64,000 nt of DNA from Ignavibacteria bacterium UBA7675 (GTDB lineage: Bacteria; Bacteroidota; Ignavibacteria; Kapaibacteriales; UB7675), in the NCBI GenBank assembly GCA_002483085.1, contig DLHF01000058.1:1-64000 (forward strand), given 5' to 3'. The notes under the pieces are model-generated. The model saw nothing but the letters and a program-made list of their open reading frames with translations, was not told the origin of the DNA and did not search any database. Numbering within the stretch: position 1 is the stretch's first letter; each line of letters opens with the position of its first letter. Both the position numbers and the translations under genes were made by a program. Shown piece by piece: positions 18,056-26,764 of this stretch.

Positions 18056-18096
18056 GCGTTTCAGATTGAAACGCCAGCTATTTCACTTTGAAACGC
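18056..18096. promoter_or_regulatory. Tandem TTTCA-N3-TGAAA palindromes (candidate enhancer sites)
   Basis: The first site is a perfect 8-bp palindrome, GCGTTTCA-GAT-TGAAACGC (18056-18074). The second repeats its core, TTTCA-CTT-TGAAACGC (18081-18096). The centres are 22 bp apart, two helical turns, as is common for paired enhancer sites of sigma-54 activators. They begin two bases after the stop codon of such an activator and lie about 185-225 bases upstream of the TonB receptor start. Binding by that activator is inference. Confidence 0.55.
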
Positions 18097-18097
18097 T

Positions 18098-20038
18098 TTA
18101 CTCCGGCGAGTAGCCGTATTCGCGCAGTTTGCGCCAGAGCGTCGTGCGGCCTATGCCGAGGTATCGGCTGGCCGATTCGTAGTTCCAATTGCAGGATTCC
18201 AACGTTTCGAGAATATGCTTTTTCTCGATATCCTTCAGCGTAAGGTATTCTTCCGAAGCTGTGGTTGCGGAGAGATGAGGGATTTCTGAAGTGGGCGCGT
18301 GTGTGCGAACTGGCTCGGGGAGGTTGTACAGCGATACAGCTTTGCCGATGCTCAGTGCTACTGCTCGCTCGACCACATTTTCCAGTTCGCGAATATTACC
18401 TGGCCAGTTGTAGGACACCAGCGCTTGCATTGCTTCGGGCGAGAAGTGAGCAATATCTCTGTGCATTTTTTGTGCAAAGCGATGGAGGAAATGCCCGGCC
18501 ATAAGTGGAATATCGCCGCGCCGTTCGCGCAGAGGCGGCAGAGTGATCTGGATGACGTTCAGGCGGTAGTACAAATCGCTTCGGAACAAGCCTGCCTCCA
18601 CCATATCGGCTAATGTGCGATTTGTAGCGGCAATCACACGCACATCAAGCCGGAGAGTGGTATTGCTGCCCACTTTCCGTATTTCGCCTTCCTGCAAAAA
18701 GCGCAGGAGTTTTACTTGGAGGTGCAAGGGTAGTTCGCCTATTTCGTCGAGGAAGACCGTGCTGTTATCCGCTGCTTCAAACAAGCCCTGTTTATCGGCC
18801 ATTGCGCCTGTAAATGCTCCGCGCACATGGCCAAAAAGTTCGCTTTCGAGCAGGTTTTCCGGGATTGCCCCGCAGTTTACGGTGTAGAACTGCCGTTGCC
18901 CGCGTGTGCTCATGCGGTGAATGGCCTTTGCTACGAGCTCTTTGCCTGTGCCGCTCTCACCGTCGATCAGGACGGTAATATCGGTGGGGGCAATGCGTTC
19001 TACAAGCTGAAAAATACGCTGCATACGGCTGTCGCTGCCCAGCATTCCCGCAAATTCAAAGCGCTGGTCGCTTCGGAACCATGTGTAAAATTCTGTAGTA
19101 GCCTGTTCTATGAGCCGCTCCACCGCCTGAAGCGTGTGGCGCCGTTCGGTTCTGTTGTAGTCTATTACTCCCCGAATGTCGGCATTGCCATACAGATACA
19201 GGTCGTCGCGCTCGCGCAGCTTTCGGCAGTACACTTCATTGCCTGTAAGGTCGAATAGCAGCAGCGGCGTGCTACGGCGGCGGCCTGAACGATTGACCAA
19301 GAGCTTTTCTACTGCCGGGCTATCTTCGCAGGCGAGTAGGATGTCCATGTCGGATGGAAGAGCATCTGCCTGCCGTACATGGGTTGTCCGGGCCGGGAGC
19401 ACGGCTACCGTAGCCGCAGGTATATCGCCTGCAATGTGCACAGCACGTATGCCTGCCTGCCGGAGTTCTGCAAGAATACCATCGGCTGTGCGGTTGTAGC
19501 CAATCACACACACTGTTGAGCGAGAAAGATCGCCGAGAATTTTTCCCGCCAGCTCTCGCACGGCTGTTTCTGTGCGCACAGCAAACTGCGCGAATTCTGT
19601 TTCTGCTCGTACTTTTTCAAAAAGTTGGAGCGCTTTGCTGAACAGGTTCTGAAACACTGGTCCGGCAAATCCAAGCTCGAGTGCCTGCACAAAGGCTTCT
19701 TGATAGAACTCGATATTGTGCGGGTTGTCGCGTTTGTCGGCAATACAGGCCGCAATGCGGAGAAAGCCAGACACTGCGTTTTTACCGTCTTCCTGCTGCT
19801 GTTCTGCTACTGTTGCAGACATGATTCCCGCTGCCCGCAGCATTGTAGCAGCGTTTGGTAGGGAAGGAGGAGCGTCGCCGGAGTAATATAAATCGCAGTA
19901 TCCGGGTGGGCACACGCACAGCCATTCGCCTCCCGGCAAGTGCTCCGAGAGGCCGTGCAGGACATCAGCGGAAGGAAGCCGGGGAGGCTCTGCTTCACCG
20001 TGTGCATCAAGCCGAAAAAGATACGCCGTTATCGCCAT
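18098..20038 (-). CDS. Sigma-54 activator fused to a degenerate glutamyl-tRNA reductase-like N-terminus
   Basis: A 646-residue protein. Residues of about 330-570 form an AAA+ sigma-54 activation domain: Walker A GESGTGKE (360-367), GAFTGA (407-412) and Walker B VFLDEIGEL (428-436). Residues of about 600-642 are a Fis-type helix-turn-helix (ASRYLGIGRTTLWRKLREYG). Residues of about 20-320 follow glutamyl-tRNA reductase (HemA) order: a helical segment ending ELGFAGPVFQNLFSKALQLF, then EKVRAETEFA and AVRELAGKILGDLSRSTVCVIG, then LLLFDLTGNEV and the C-terminal DDLYLYGNADIRGVIDYNRTERR. The catalytic STCNR is replaced (CVCPPGYCDLYY) and the NADPH-loop glycines are lost (VIGYNRTADG), so it is unlikely to be an enzyme. 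The gene follows a HemX-like gene by 15 bases, as hemA often does. I infer that the domain senses a tetrapyrrole-pathway signal. Confidence 0.85.
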   Translation of the reverse strand: MAITAYLFRLDAHGEAEPPRLPSADVLHGLSEHLPGGEWLCVCPPGYCDLYYSGDAPPSLPNAATMLRAAGIMSATVAEQQQEDGKNAVSGFLRIAACIADKRDNPHNIEFYQEAFVQALELGFAGPVFQNLFSKALQLFEKVRAETEFAQFAVRTETAVRELAGKILGDLSRSTVCVIGYNRTADGILAELRQAGIRAVHIAGDIPAATVAVLPARTTHVRQADALPSDMDILLACEDSPAVEKLLVNRSGRRRSTPLLLFDLTGNEVYCRKLRERDDLYLYGNADIRGVIDYNRTERRHTLQAVERLIEQATTEFYTWFRSDQRFEFAGMLGSDSRMQRIFQLVERIAPTDITVLIDGESGTGKELVAKAIHRMSTRGQRQFYTVNCGAIPENLLESELFGHVRGAFTGAMADKQGLFEAADNSTVFLDEIGELPLHLQVKLLRFLQEGEIRKVGSNTTLRLDVRVIAATNRTLADMVEAGLFRSDLYYRLNVIQITLPPLRERRGDIPLMAGHFLHRFAQKMHRDIAHFSPEAMQALVSYNWPGNIRELENVVERAVALSIGKAVSLYNLPEPVRTHAPTSEIPHLSATTASEEYLTLKDIEKKHILETLESCNWNYESASRYLGIGRTTLWRKLREYGYSPE

Positions 20039-20053
20039 TGCCCTGTGGACTGC

Positions 20054-20866
20054 TTATAAAAAATTGTGTTCCCCGCCGAATAGCATCGACGCTACAACAA
20101 ACGAGAACAGCAGCCAGCAAAAGCCAACTACCGAAATAATTGCTGTGCGCCTGCCGTGCCAGCCTGCCAACTCTCTGCCGCCGAGGTGCAACAGGTAGAT
20201 CAGATAATTCACAAATGCGATGATGATTTTGGGATCGGAGAAAAAGGAAAACCGCCACACCTGAAGCGCAAAGTACGTGCCCATGCCCAGGCCAAGCGTG
20301 GCAAATGCCAGGCCAAGAGTGACTGATGCGTTGCTTATTTGCTCAAAAAACGGCAGCGATGGCAAACGCCTGTAGAACAGCCCGAGGCGCCGCTGCTGAA
20401 TCTCGCGGGAGAGCAGCAGGAACAACATGCTTACAATGAACGATACGGTAAAGGCTCCGTAGGAAATAAGCATAGACAGCACGTGTATCTCGAATTTTAC
20501 ATCGTGAAGAATGGCGGGAATAGGGCCGGTAGGCCGTACTGTGAGTGCCGAAACAATGAGCATTGCTATAAATACGGGCAAAATGAACGCGCTCATTGAG
20601 TAGTTGCGCAGCCGCCGCTCCTGTACCCAGTAGATCGCTGCTGTCATAGCGACAAAAGTGCTGATAGTCTCGCTCAGGCTGGCGATGGGAATGCGCCCGA
20701 GCTGCACAGTCGCAGCGCCGAGATGCAGAATATGGCCAAAGAGCGCTGCCGAAAATACGAGCTGGCTGGGCATGCTCGCAGGATTGCGCCTCTGGTAAAA
20801 ATCGCGGAAATACAGCCCCCAGGCAGCGCAGTAGAGAAGTATGATAATCCAGAATACTATATGCAC
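20054..20866 (-). CDS. HemX/CcsA-like cytochrome c assembly membrane protein
   Basis: A 270-residue protein with about eight hydrophobic segments, belonging to the CcsA/HemX (CytC_asm) family. CcsA proteins handle heme for cytochrome c maturation, and the shorter HemX proteins are typically encoded beside hemA. Here the downstream gene, 15 bases away, carries a HemA-like domain, which favours HemX. The classic tryptophan-rich WGxxW motif of full CcsA proteins is not obvious. The start at 20866 has no strong Shine-Dalgarno sequence. The gene probably shares a transcript with the sigma-54 regulator. Confidence 0.8.
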   Translation of the reverse strand: MHIVFWIIILLYCAAWGLYFRDFYQRRNPASMPSQLVFSAALFGHILHLGAATVQLGRIPIASLSETISTFVAMTAAIYWVQERRLRNYSMSAFILPVFIAMLIVSALTVRPTGPIPAILHDVKFEIHVLSMLISYGAFTVSFIVSMLFLLLSREIQQRRLGLFYRRLPSLPFFEQISNASVTLGLAFATLGLGMGTYFALQVWRFSFFSDPKIIIAFVNYLIYLLHLGGRELAGWHGRRTAIISVVGFCWLLFSFVVASMLFGGEHNFL

Positions 20867-21048
20867 AGTGCAAATCCCGGAATGCGATAGACTACAGAAT
20901 TGTTCGCAAAATAAGGAAAGATAGGGAATTGCAGGCTTGTGTGTTGCAATTAGTAGCTTCGGGGCAGGAGATTGTAGGCTGGATAAAGAGCGCTGGCAGC
21001 AAAAGAACAGCAGTGGTGTGCGCTCTGCGGATGTTTCGCCACAACAGC

Positions 21049-21480
21049 CTACCGGCTCTCTGGCAGCTCTTCAATAGACACAATATACCACAGATTATCG
21101 AGCATCGCAGTTGTGAACGTCACTTCCTTGATATAGCTGAATTCTGTATGAAGCCGCTGTGATGTAGAAGAAAGTGTATCTACTTTCACTCCCGTGATAT
21201 TTCTGTGAGCAATCCTTCTGCCGAGGCGCTCTATCTCGTAGCGCTTTTCGTATTTCTCAATAGCGAGGTACGGCTGCCGGTTTTCCCGAGCCAGCACTCT
21301 TGTAGCTGCGGCAACATTATTGCTGTCGAGCTCTGCTTTAAACAAACGCACTACTCCCTGAGCCGTTTTTTGGTCGAGATCGGGGATAATAGGAGCTGGG
21401 TTGCCACCGAGCTTTATAATGTCACAGCCGCCGAGCATGGCTAAGCACAGCAGAGCATATGGAGAAAACCACTTATACAT
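21049..21480 (-). CDS. Small lipoprotein of unknown function
   Basis: About 143 residues. The start at 21480 gives a short lipoprotein signal, MYKWFSPYALLCLAMLGGC. The rest is a compact alpha/beta domain with the shape of an NTF2-like or DUF4878-type fold (VVRLFKAELDSNNVAAATRV, then YEIERLGRRI and a C-terminal WYIVSIEEL strand). That fold is a guess. The start overlaps the end of the hydrolase gene by eight bases, so the two are coupled. I do not recognise a specific family. Confidence 0.65.
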   Translation of the reverse strand: MYKWFSPYALLCLAMLGGCDIIKLGGNPAPIIPDLDQKTAQGVVRLFKAELDSNNVAAATRVLARENRQPYLAIEKYEKRYEIERLGRRIAHRNITGVKVDTLSSTSQRLHTEFSYIKEVTFTTAMLDNLWYIVSIEELPESR

Positions 21481-22450
21481 CACTATCGTGTTCCAGAGCA
21501 AAAAAAGTTTCTGTTATCTCAAGAGCTCGTTCTAATTGCGGCGTTGTTCCGGCAAATGGATGAACGGCGTTGAATGTATGGCTGGCTTGCGGTATAACAT
21601 CGAGCTGTGCGCCGTTGTTTGCCGCCGCCAGTTTGTACGCTTCGCGCACCGGCACCGTCATATCCTGCTCACCGTGCACGATCAGTACAGGCTGGGAAAT
21701 CGACGGCATTGCTGCCAGCGGCGACAGCCGTTCTGCCTGTGTTTCTACGTCGTCCAAGTACGCCACGTTCATTGCCATCATTTGTTTTGTGCGCGAGTTC
21801 ATTGCCTCTAATACTCCTCGGCTCCGCCACTCCTGCTTTTGTCTCGGTGTGAAACGGTCGTAAGTAGATACTGAGTTCCATACAGCCGTTTGCTCTACGT
21901 ATTGTTCACAGGTGCGCGTTGCCAGCAGGGCAATACCTCCGCCGCGTGAATGGCCGAGCAGAAACAGCGAGGAGCTGCGGCGTTCCAACAGCGGCGCAAG
22001 AGCTGCAAGGCTTCCATCGGCGATACTCTTGATAACAAGTGCTGCTTCTTCGAGCTCTCGCGATATTGTATTGCGGGCGAAGTTGTCGAGGTCGTCGAAC
22101 ACATCGGACCCCTCGCGGACGCCGTTCAGCGAAAAATTGAAGCTCACGGCAATGGCTCCGCTCCGGGCGAGGTGCTCGCACACATAGGGAAAGAATCCCC
22201 AGTCCTTGAACCCACGAAACCCGTGAAATACGAGAATAACGGGCTTGTTGTCTCCGCCTGTAGAGCGCACTGTGCCTACAATCGGGGCGCCATCGCTGGC
22301 GTGCAGCGTAAAACGATTAGTCTGTACGATTGTTGTGTGGTCCATGAGCGCAATAGATAAAATGATACAGGCGATTATCCGAATTCCTGTTGTGAAGAGC
22401 GTTGCAGCACGGGCGGCTTTATCCCGAAGTTCGGTTGCTGTCTCGCGCAT
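21473..22450 (-). CDS. Alpha/beta hydrolase (serine aminopeptidase-like)
   Basis: Up to 325 residues. The nucleophile elbow GHSRGGG, an oxyanion strand VILVFHGFRGFKDWG, an acid-bearing strand (VLIVHGEQDMTVP) and the late histidine in QASHTFNAVHPF make up an apparently intact catalytic triad. The family includes esterases and S9-like peptidases, and the substrate cannot be told. Two starts are possible: 22450, which adds a hydrophobic N-terminal segment that could anchor the protein, or 22345 (MDHTTIVQ), where the conserved domain begins. It is coupled to the downstream lipoprotein gene and preceded by a terminator that isolates it from the M28 peptidase. Confidence 0.8.
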   Translation of the reverse strand: MRETATELRDKAARAATLFTTGIRIIACIILSIALMDHTTIVQTNRFTLHASDGAPIVGTVRSTGGDNKPVILVFHGFRGFKDWGFFPYVCEHLARSGAIAVSFNFSLNGVREGSDVFDDLDNFARNTISRELEEAALVIKSIADGSLAALAPLLERRSSSLFLLGHSRGGGIALLATRTCEQYVEQTAVWNSVSTYDRFTPRQKQEWRSRGVLEAMNSRTKQMMAMNVAYLDDVETQAERLSPLAAMPSISQPVLIVHGEQDMTVPVREAYKLAAANNGAQLDVIPQASHTFNAVHPFAGTTPQLERALEITETFFALEHDSDV

Positions 22451-22512
22451 TATTCTTGCGATAGCGAAGCAGCAGTGAAGCCCGACGTCTTCGCATCGTT
22501 CTTACAGTAAAA

Positions 22513-22540
22513 GAAACGTCCCCCTTTCGGGAGACGTTCC
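22513..22540 (-). terminator. Terminator downstream of the M28 peptidase
   Basis: On the minus strand AACGTCTCCC pairs with GGGGGACGTT (one mismatch) around a GAAA tetraloop and is followed by TCTTTTACT. It lies about 35 bases after the peptidase stop codon and before the hydrolase gene. Confidence 0.75.
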
Positions 22541-22572
22541 GCAATGTACTGATAGCGCGATATGAGTGCTGA

Positions 22573-24459
22573 TTACTTCCGCGCTTCGGGCGTAAGGTCG
22601 AGCGTAAGGCGCTGATCTTCCTTGGGGCCGCGCAGGATTTCCACTTTTACTTTTTCACCGGCTTTCATCATGGAAAGCGAGTGGGTGTAGTCGTACACAT
22701 TTTTTACGTCGATCTCGCCTACTTTGACAATGACATCGCCTTCTTTCAAGCCTGCTTTTTCCGCTGGGCTGCCAGCGCGCACACCCGTAAGGCGCATACC
22801 TTTGGGATGGTCGCTGTAGTCGGGCATGGTGCCGATATACACATTAAACTGCGTGCTGCGGCTTTGCGACGACGACTCTACCTTTGTGTAGGTAAGTTTC
22901 GTGGAATTGCTACCCACAGAGCGCAGAATGTCTTCGGCGAACTGCACTGTTTTGGCTTGGCCGGGGTAGTTCAGTTTATCCCATGTATCGGTAGGGCGAT
23001 GGTAGTCTTCATGCAGACCCGTAAACAGGAACATCACGGGAATTTCTTTGAGATAAAACGACGTGTGGTCGCTCGGGCCGAATCCGTCGGCGGAGGTCGA
23101 GATTGAGAGGCCAAGCGGTTCGGCTTTGGATTTGATCAGCTCGTCGAATTCTTTTGCTGTTCCTGATCCGTGAATATTCAGCTTCTCGTTTTTCATGCGT
23201 CCGATCATATCCATATTGAGCATGAACATCGTTTTGCTGAGCGGAATAGAGGGGTGTTCGGTATAAAATTTCGAGCCGAGCAGCCCCATTTCTTCGCCGC
23301 TGAAAGCCATCACAATTACCGAGCGGGGGAGCGGGTTGGCAGCCAGCCGCGAAGAGAGTTCGATAGCTCCTGCTGTACCGGAGGCATTGTCGTCGGCTCC
23401 ATAGTGTATTGCTGGCTCGTGGCTTGCGTGCAGCGATCCTTCGCCGCCCATACCGAGGTGGTCGAAGTGCGCGCCAACGACGATGTATTGTTGCGACAAT
23501 TCGGGATCACTCCCGGGGATCATACCTATCACATTTGCCGTTTGCTCCATGACAGGTTCCAGATCGGCTGCTACTGTGATAGTAACATCTTCCAGCAGAA
23601 AGCTCGCTGGCTTTTTTGTTGCTATAATTTTTTCCTCGGCCTTGTACACAGATTTATTCTTTGTGAATATTCGGCCCAGGATACTGCGCTTGGTGTGAAT
23701 CACGACGATACCGGAGTTGGAGCCACCGCGCTCTAATTGCACAGGCAGCAGAACATCGGCGGAATCGCCTTGCGGGCTTACGTACATAATACCCACGGCA
23801 CCGTGCTGGCGTGCATTTAATGCCTTATAGCGGAGCGAGCTATAGTCGTTGAAATTGCCATGCGGATCGTCGCCACCCTTGTTTTTCTCAGAAAACTTCT
23901 TGCGCATATCGGTGTATTCAGGAGTACCGCGAAGCACAATCACCAGCTTATCGGTGACATCTACATTAGCGTAGTCGTCGTAGCTTTGTTCTTTGGCGGT
24001 AATACCATAGCCCGCAAACACAACAGGCGCTGTGATAGTTGTATCCTTGGAGAATGCCATCGGCGTGTACTCGCGTCCGGCCTGCCATTTAATAGTTTGC
24101 AGTCGGCCTTGTTCCTTCGATAACCCTTCGGGCACAACGAGAATATCGACTTGTGCTCGATTTTCCTTGCCGAGCTTTACGGAAGTTTGGATTGGGAATT
24201 CTTGCAGGTAGGAACCACCAATGGGCTGTAGACCTGCTTTTTTGAACTGTTCGGCGATGTATTGCGCCGCTTTGCGATTGCCTTCGGTGCCGGAGCCACG
24301 GCCCTGCATTTCGTCGGAGGCAAGAATCTTTACATGGTCGCGCAGCCTGACTGCTACCGGGTCGAGTGTATCGGCTGCATGGCCTTGAAGCACGGACACG
24401 CAGAACAGAACGACGAGCGAAGCCGTTCGGCGCAGAGAAAAAAGAGTGTCTCTGAACAT
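22573..24459 (-). CDS. M28-family zinc aminopeptidase with PA insert and C-terminal PDZ domain
   Basis: A 628-residue exported peptidase. It has a signal peptide ending near GHAAD, then a PA-type domain in the first half, and the M28 metal-binding motifs in order: HFDHLGMGG, GADDNASGTAG, AFSGEEMGLLGS, LNMDMIGR and GPSDHTSFYLKEIPV. These supply the two-zinc site and the catalytic Glu pair. Residues of about 520-620 form a PDZ domain (GVRAGSPAEKAGLKEGDVIVKVGEIDV). It should act in the periplasm or outside the cell, trimming N-terminal residues of peptides. It sits downstream of the heme ABC operon but is separated by 225 bases, so co-transcription is uncertain. Confidence 0.9.
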   Translation of the reverse strand: MFRDTLFSLRRTASLVVLFCVSVLQGHAADTLDPVAVRLRDHVKILASDEMQGRGSGTEGNRKAAQYIAEQFKKAGLQPIGGSYLQEFPIQTSVKLGKENRAQVDILVVPEGLSKEQGRLQTIKWQAGREYTPMAFSKDTTITAPVVFAGYGITAKEQSYDDYANVDVTDKLVIVLRGTPEYTDMRKKFSEKNKGGDDPHGNFNDYSSLRYKALNARQHGAVGIMYVSPQGDSADVLLPVQLERGGSNSGIVVIHTKRSILGRIFTKNKSVYKAEEKIIATKKPASFLLEDVTITVAADLEPVMEQTANVIGMIPGSDPELSQQYIVVGAHFDHLGMGGEGSLHASHEPAIHYGADDNASGTAGAIELSSRLAANPLPRSVIVMAFSGEEMGLLGSKFYTEHPSIPLSKTMFMLNMDMIGRMKNEKLNIHGSGTAKEFDELIKSKAEPLGLSISTSADGFGPSDHTSFYLKEIPVMFLFTGLHEDYHRPTDTWDKLNYPGQAKTVQFAEDILRSVGSNSTKLTYTKVESSSQSRSTQFNVYIGTMPDYSDHPKGMRLTGVRAGSPAEKAGLKEGDVIVKVGEIDVKNVYDYTHSLSMMKAGEKVKVEILRGPKEDQRLTLDLTPEARK

Positions 24460-24684
24460 AGAATTTCCTGAATCGTGAAATGCATGGATATATGTGCTTC
24501 TTGCCGCTTAACAGCGGTGCGAAGGTGCATATCCTTATTAAAATACCAAACTTGGCTGTAATTATCAGCGCAAATATCAGTGCAATATTGCCGGGGTATA
24601 TATGGGCAAATCGGAGGTGAGAAGCCGAGCCAAACCTGAATTGCAGGGCGTGAATCATTATTCCGGCCATTTGTGGCCTGATAG

Positions 24685-25581
24685 CTATCGGCTACCGGCT
24701 TTTGGCCTATAGTGTTCCGCGTCGGATTGTAGGCTTTCGGTTCCCGACCGGAGCAATGCTGCTGATGGAGTTTCCCCGCCCTTTTCTTCTCGCGCAACAA
24801 AAGACTGCAGTGGTACTATCATTGGAACGCCATCGGGTGTGTGGAGCACTGCGGTTTCCACACCGTAGAGCGCCGACACCGACGCTGGTGTCAGTACTTC
24901 GCGTGGTGTGCCTATGCCCGCTTGCCTGCCGTGCGATAGCAGGATAATACGGTCGGCATAACGCGCTGCGAGGTTGACATCGTGCAGCACGATCATCATA
25001 CCGAGCGTATTGGAAAGCAGCGAGCGCAGCAAATCCATTAGGCGATAGCTCTGTCCGGGGTCTAAATGGGCTGTGGGCTCGTCGAGCAGCAACACCCGCG
25101 ACACCGAAGAATCGTTGTGGGCGATCTGAGCCAGAGCACGCGCTACATGCACGCGCTGTTGCTCGCCGCCAGAGAGTTCCGTGTACCGTCGGTCGGCCAG
25201 ATGTGCCGCTTGCACATTGCCAAGCGCCAGCCGCGCTATTGCTCTGTCCTGTTCCGTTTCGCGACCCCGATTGTGTGGCTGCCTGCCGAGGAGCACAATA
25301 TCGAGAACTGTGTACGGAAGGGACAGATGTACTTTTTGGGAAACCACCGAGCGCAGGCATGCCAGCTCGCTGCTGTGAAAATTGGGCAGCAGCGTACCGT
25401 TCAGCAAAACTTCGCCCTGTGCGGGCTTTTCGCTTCCCGAAAGCAGATGCAGTAGCGTTGTCTTGCCCGCACCGTTCGGGCCGAGCACCGCCACAATTTC
25501 GCCCGGCGTGATATCGAAGGAGAGCGAGCTGATCACAGCGGTACTATTGCGATAAAAGGAAAGATTGCGCGCCTGTAGCAT
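24685..25581 (-). CDS. hmuV: Heme ABC transporter ATP-binding protein
   Basis: A 298-residue ATPase of the FecE/HmuV group. Visible motifs are Walker A GPNGAGKTTLL, signature LSGGEQQRVHVARAL, Walker B VLLLDEPTAHLD and the H-loop VLHDVNLAARYADRI. It would energise the HmuU permease for heme uptake across the inner membrane. It is the last gene of the hmuS-hmuT-hmuU-hmuV operon and is separated from hmuU by a 64-base spacer containing a strong hairpin. The C-terminus extends some 40 residues past the usual end of the family; the extension is low-complexity and of unclear role. Confidence 0.9.
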   Translation of the reverse strand: MLQARNLSFYRNSTAVISSLSFDITPGEIVAVLGPNGAGKTTLLHLLSGSEKPAQGEVLLNGTLLPNFHSSELACLRSVVSQKVHLSLPYTVLDIVLLGRQPHNRGRETEQDRAIARLALGNVQAAHLADRRYTELSGGEQQRVHVARALAQIAHNDSSVSRVLLLDEPTAHLDPGQSYRLMDLLRSLLSNTLGMMIVLHDVNLAARYADRIILLSHGRQAGIGTPREVLTPASVSALYGVETAVLHTPDGVPMIVPLQSFVAREEKGGETPSAALLRSGTESLQSDAEHYRPKAGSR

Positions 25582-25600
25582 AATGGTTCAGATAATAATG

Positions 25601-25639
25601 GAATAGCCAGAGAACGCATTGCGTGCTCTCCGGCTATTC
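25601..25639 (-). other. Intercistronic hairpin between hmuU and hmuV
   Basis: GAATAGCC (25601-25608) pairs with GGCTATTC (25632-25639), and GAGA/TCTC extends the stem after one mismatch. On the minus strand it is not followed by a T run. It may protect or pause the upstream hmuSTU message, leaving the ATPase gene at a different level. That role is inference. Confidence 0.6.
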
Positions 25640-25645
25640 GTATTC

Positions 25646-26731
25646 TCACACGATGTTTTCTTTGCGCTGCCGCACCAACAACCACAGAAACATAGGGCCG
25701 CCGAGCGAAGCTGTTACAATGCCAATGGGGAGTTCCGCTGGGCTTACAATAGTTCTGGCCACAGCATCGGCGAGTATGAGCAGAATCCCCCCGAGTGCCA
25801 TGCTGCCCGGTAGCAGATTTCTGTTGTCCGGGCCAATGACAAGGCGGAGCAGATGCGGTACAATCAGCCCTACAAAGCCAATCATCCCGCAGGCGGCAAC
25901 TCCTGCACCAACGACAATAGCCGTCAGTACTACAACCGCAACTTTCGTTGCCTGAATGTTGATGCCTAAATGGTGGGCCTCGTTCTCACCAAGGGCAAGC
26001 GCATTCAAAGTTGTGCCGTAGCGCAGGAGTGCGCATGCAGGCAGAAGCGCTAATGGCAGCGTGATCATTACGGTTTCCCATGTAGCGCCACTTACACTTC
26101 CAAGAGTCCAGAACGTAATGCTGCGAAGCTGGGCATCCGATGCTATAAACACCAAAAAGCCCGAGAACGCTGCGGCTACTGCTTTCACTGCAATTCCCGC
26201 GAGCAGAAGCAGACTTACTTGTGTGCGTCGCTGGTACGTAGCCAGCGCGGAGGAAATAACTGTAGCGAGCAGCCCTCCGGCAAATGCTGCTACTGGCATT
26301 GCATAGGGCATCAGGCCCGGAGGAATAAAAAGCAGGCCAGAGCCACACACGATAATAGTAATAGCTCCAAGCGCTGCTCCGTCGGAAACTCCTACCAGCG
26401 ACGGATCGACAAGTGGATTGCGGAACAGGCCCTGTAGTGCTGTTCCCGCTACGCCGAGGCTGGCTCCTACTGCCAACGCCAAAAGTACACGCGGCAGGCG
26501 CAGCGCCAGCACGACAGTTGCGTCGCGCATGGTAAATTCCCACGGCAATGCAATGCCGATTTTGCTGCACAGGATGCCCGCAACTTGTCCTATAGAAAGA
26601 TCAAATGCTCCTACTGTAAGCGACCATAGCAGGACGACGAACAACGCTGGAAACAGCAGCACGCGAATGAAAAATGCTGCACGTGTTCGCAGATACGCCA
26701 CCGAAAGGGAAAATTGAGCCGCCTGTGCCAT
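25646..26731 (-). CDS. hmuU: Heme/iron ABC transporter permease
   Basis: A 361-residue FecCD-family permease with about ten membrane helices. Typical family sequences include RLPRVLLALAVGASLGVAGTALQGLFRNPLVDPSLVGVSDGA (N-terminal half, only the start of it quoted exactly by RLPRVLLALAVG) and GMIGFVGLIVPHLLRLVIG, followed by the C-terminal AELPIGIVTASLGGPMFLWLL. It should pair with HmuV and accept heme from HmuT. The gene starts 33 bases after the hmuT stop. Siderophore or B12 permeases are close relatives, but the neighbours hmuS and HmuY point to heme. Confidence 0.9.
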   Translation of the reverse strand: MAQAAQFSLSVAYLRTRAAFFIRVLLFPALFVVLLWSLTVGAFDLSIGQVAGILCSKIGIALPWEFTMRDATVVLALRLPRVLLALAVGASLGVAGTALQGLFRNPLVDPSLVGVSDGAALGAITIIVCGSGLLFIPPGLMPYAMPVAAFAGGLLATVISSALATYQRRTQVSLLLLAGIAVKAVAAAFSGFLVFIASDAQLRSITFWTLGSVSGATWETVMITLPLALLPACALLRYGTTLNALALGENEAHHLGINIQATKVAVVVLTAIVVGAGVAACGMIGFVGLIVPHLLRLVIGPDNRNLLPGSMALGGILLILADAVARTIVSPAELPIGIVTASLGGPMFLWLLVRQRKENIV

Positions 26732-26764
26732 GAGCCTGCTACCTCTGCTTCAATAGTGTTGTGC

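Noticed and set aside
20929..20953. AATTGCA...TGCAATT inverted repeat between the small lipoprotein gene and the HemX-like gene.
   Set aside because: The arms are 7 bp with an 11-base spacer and no T run, and no second copy was found. It could be an operator of the HemX-regulator operon, but there is nothing further to support it.
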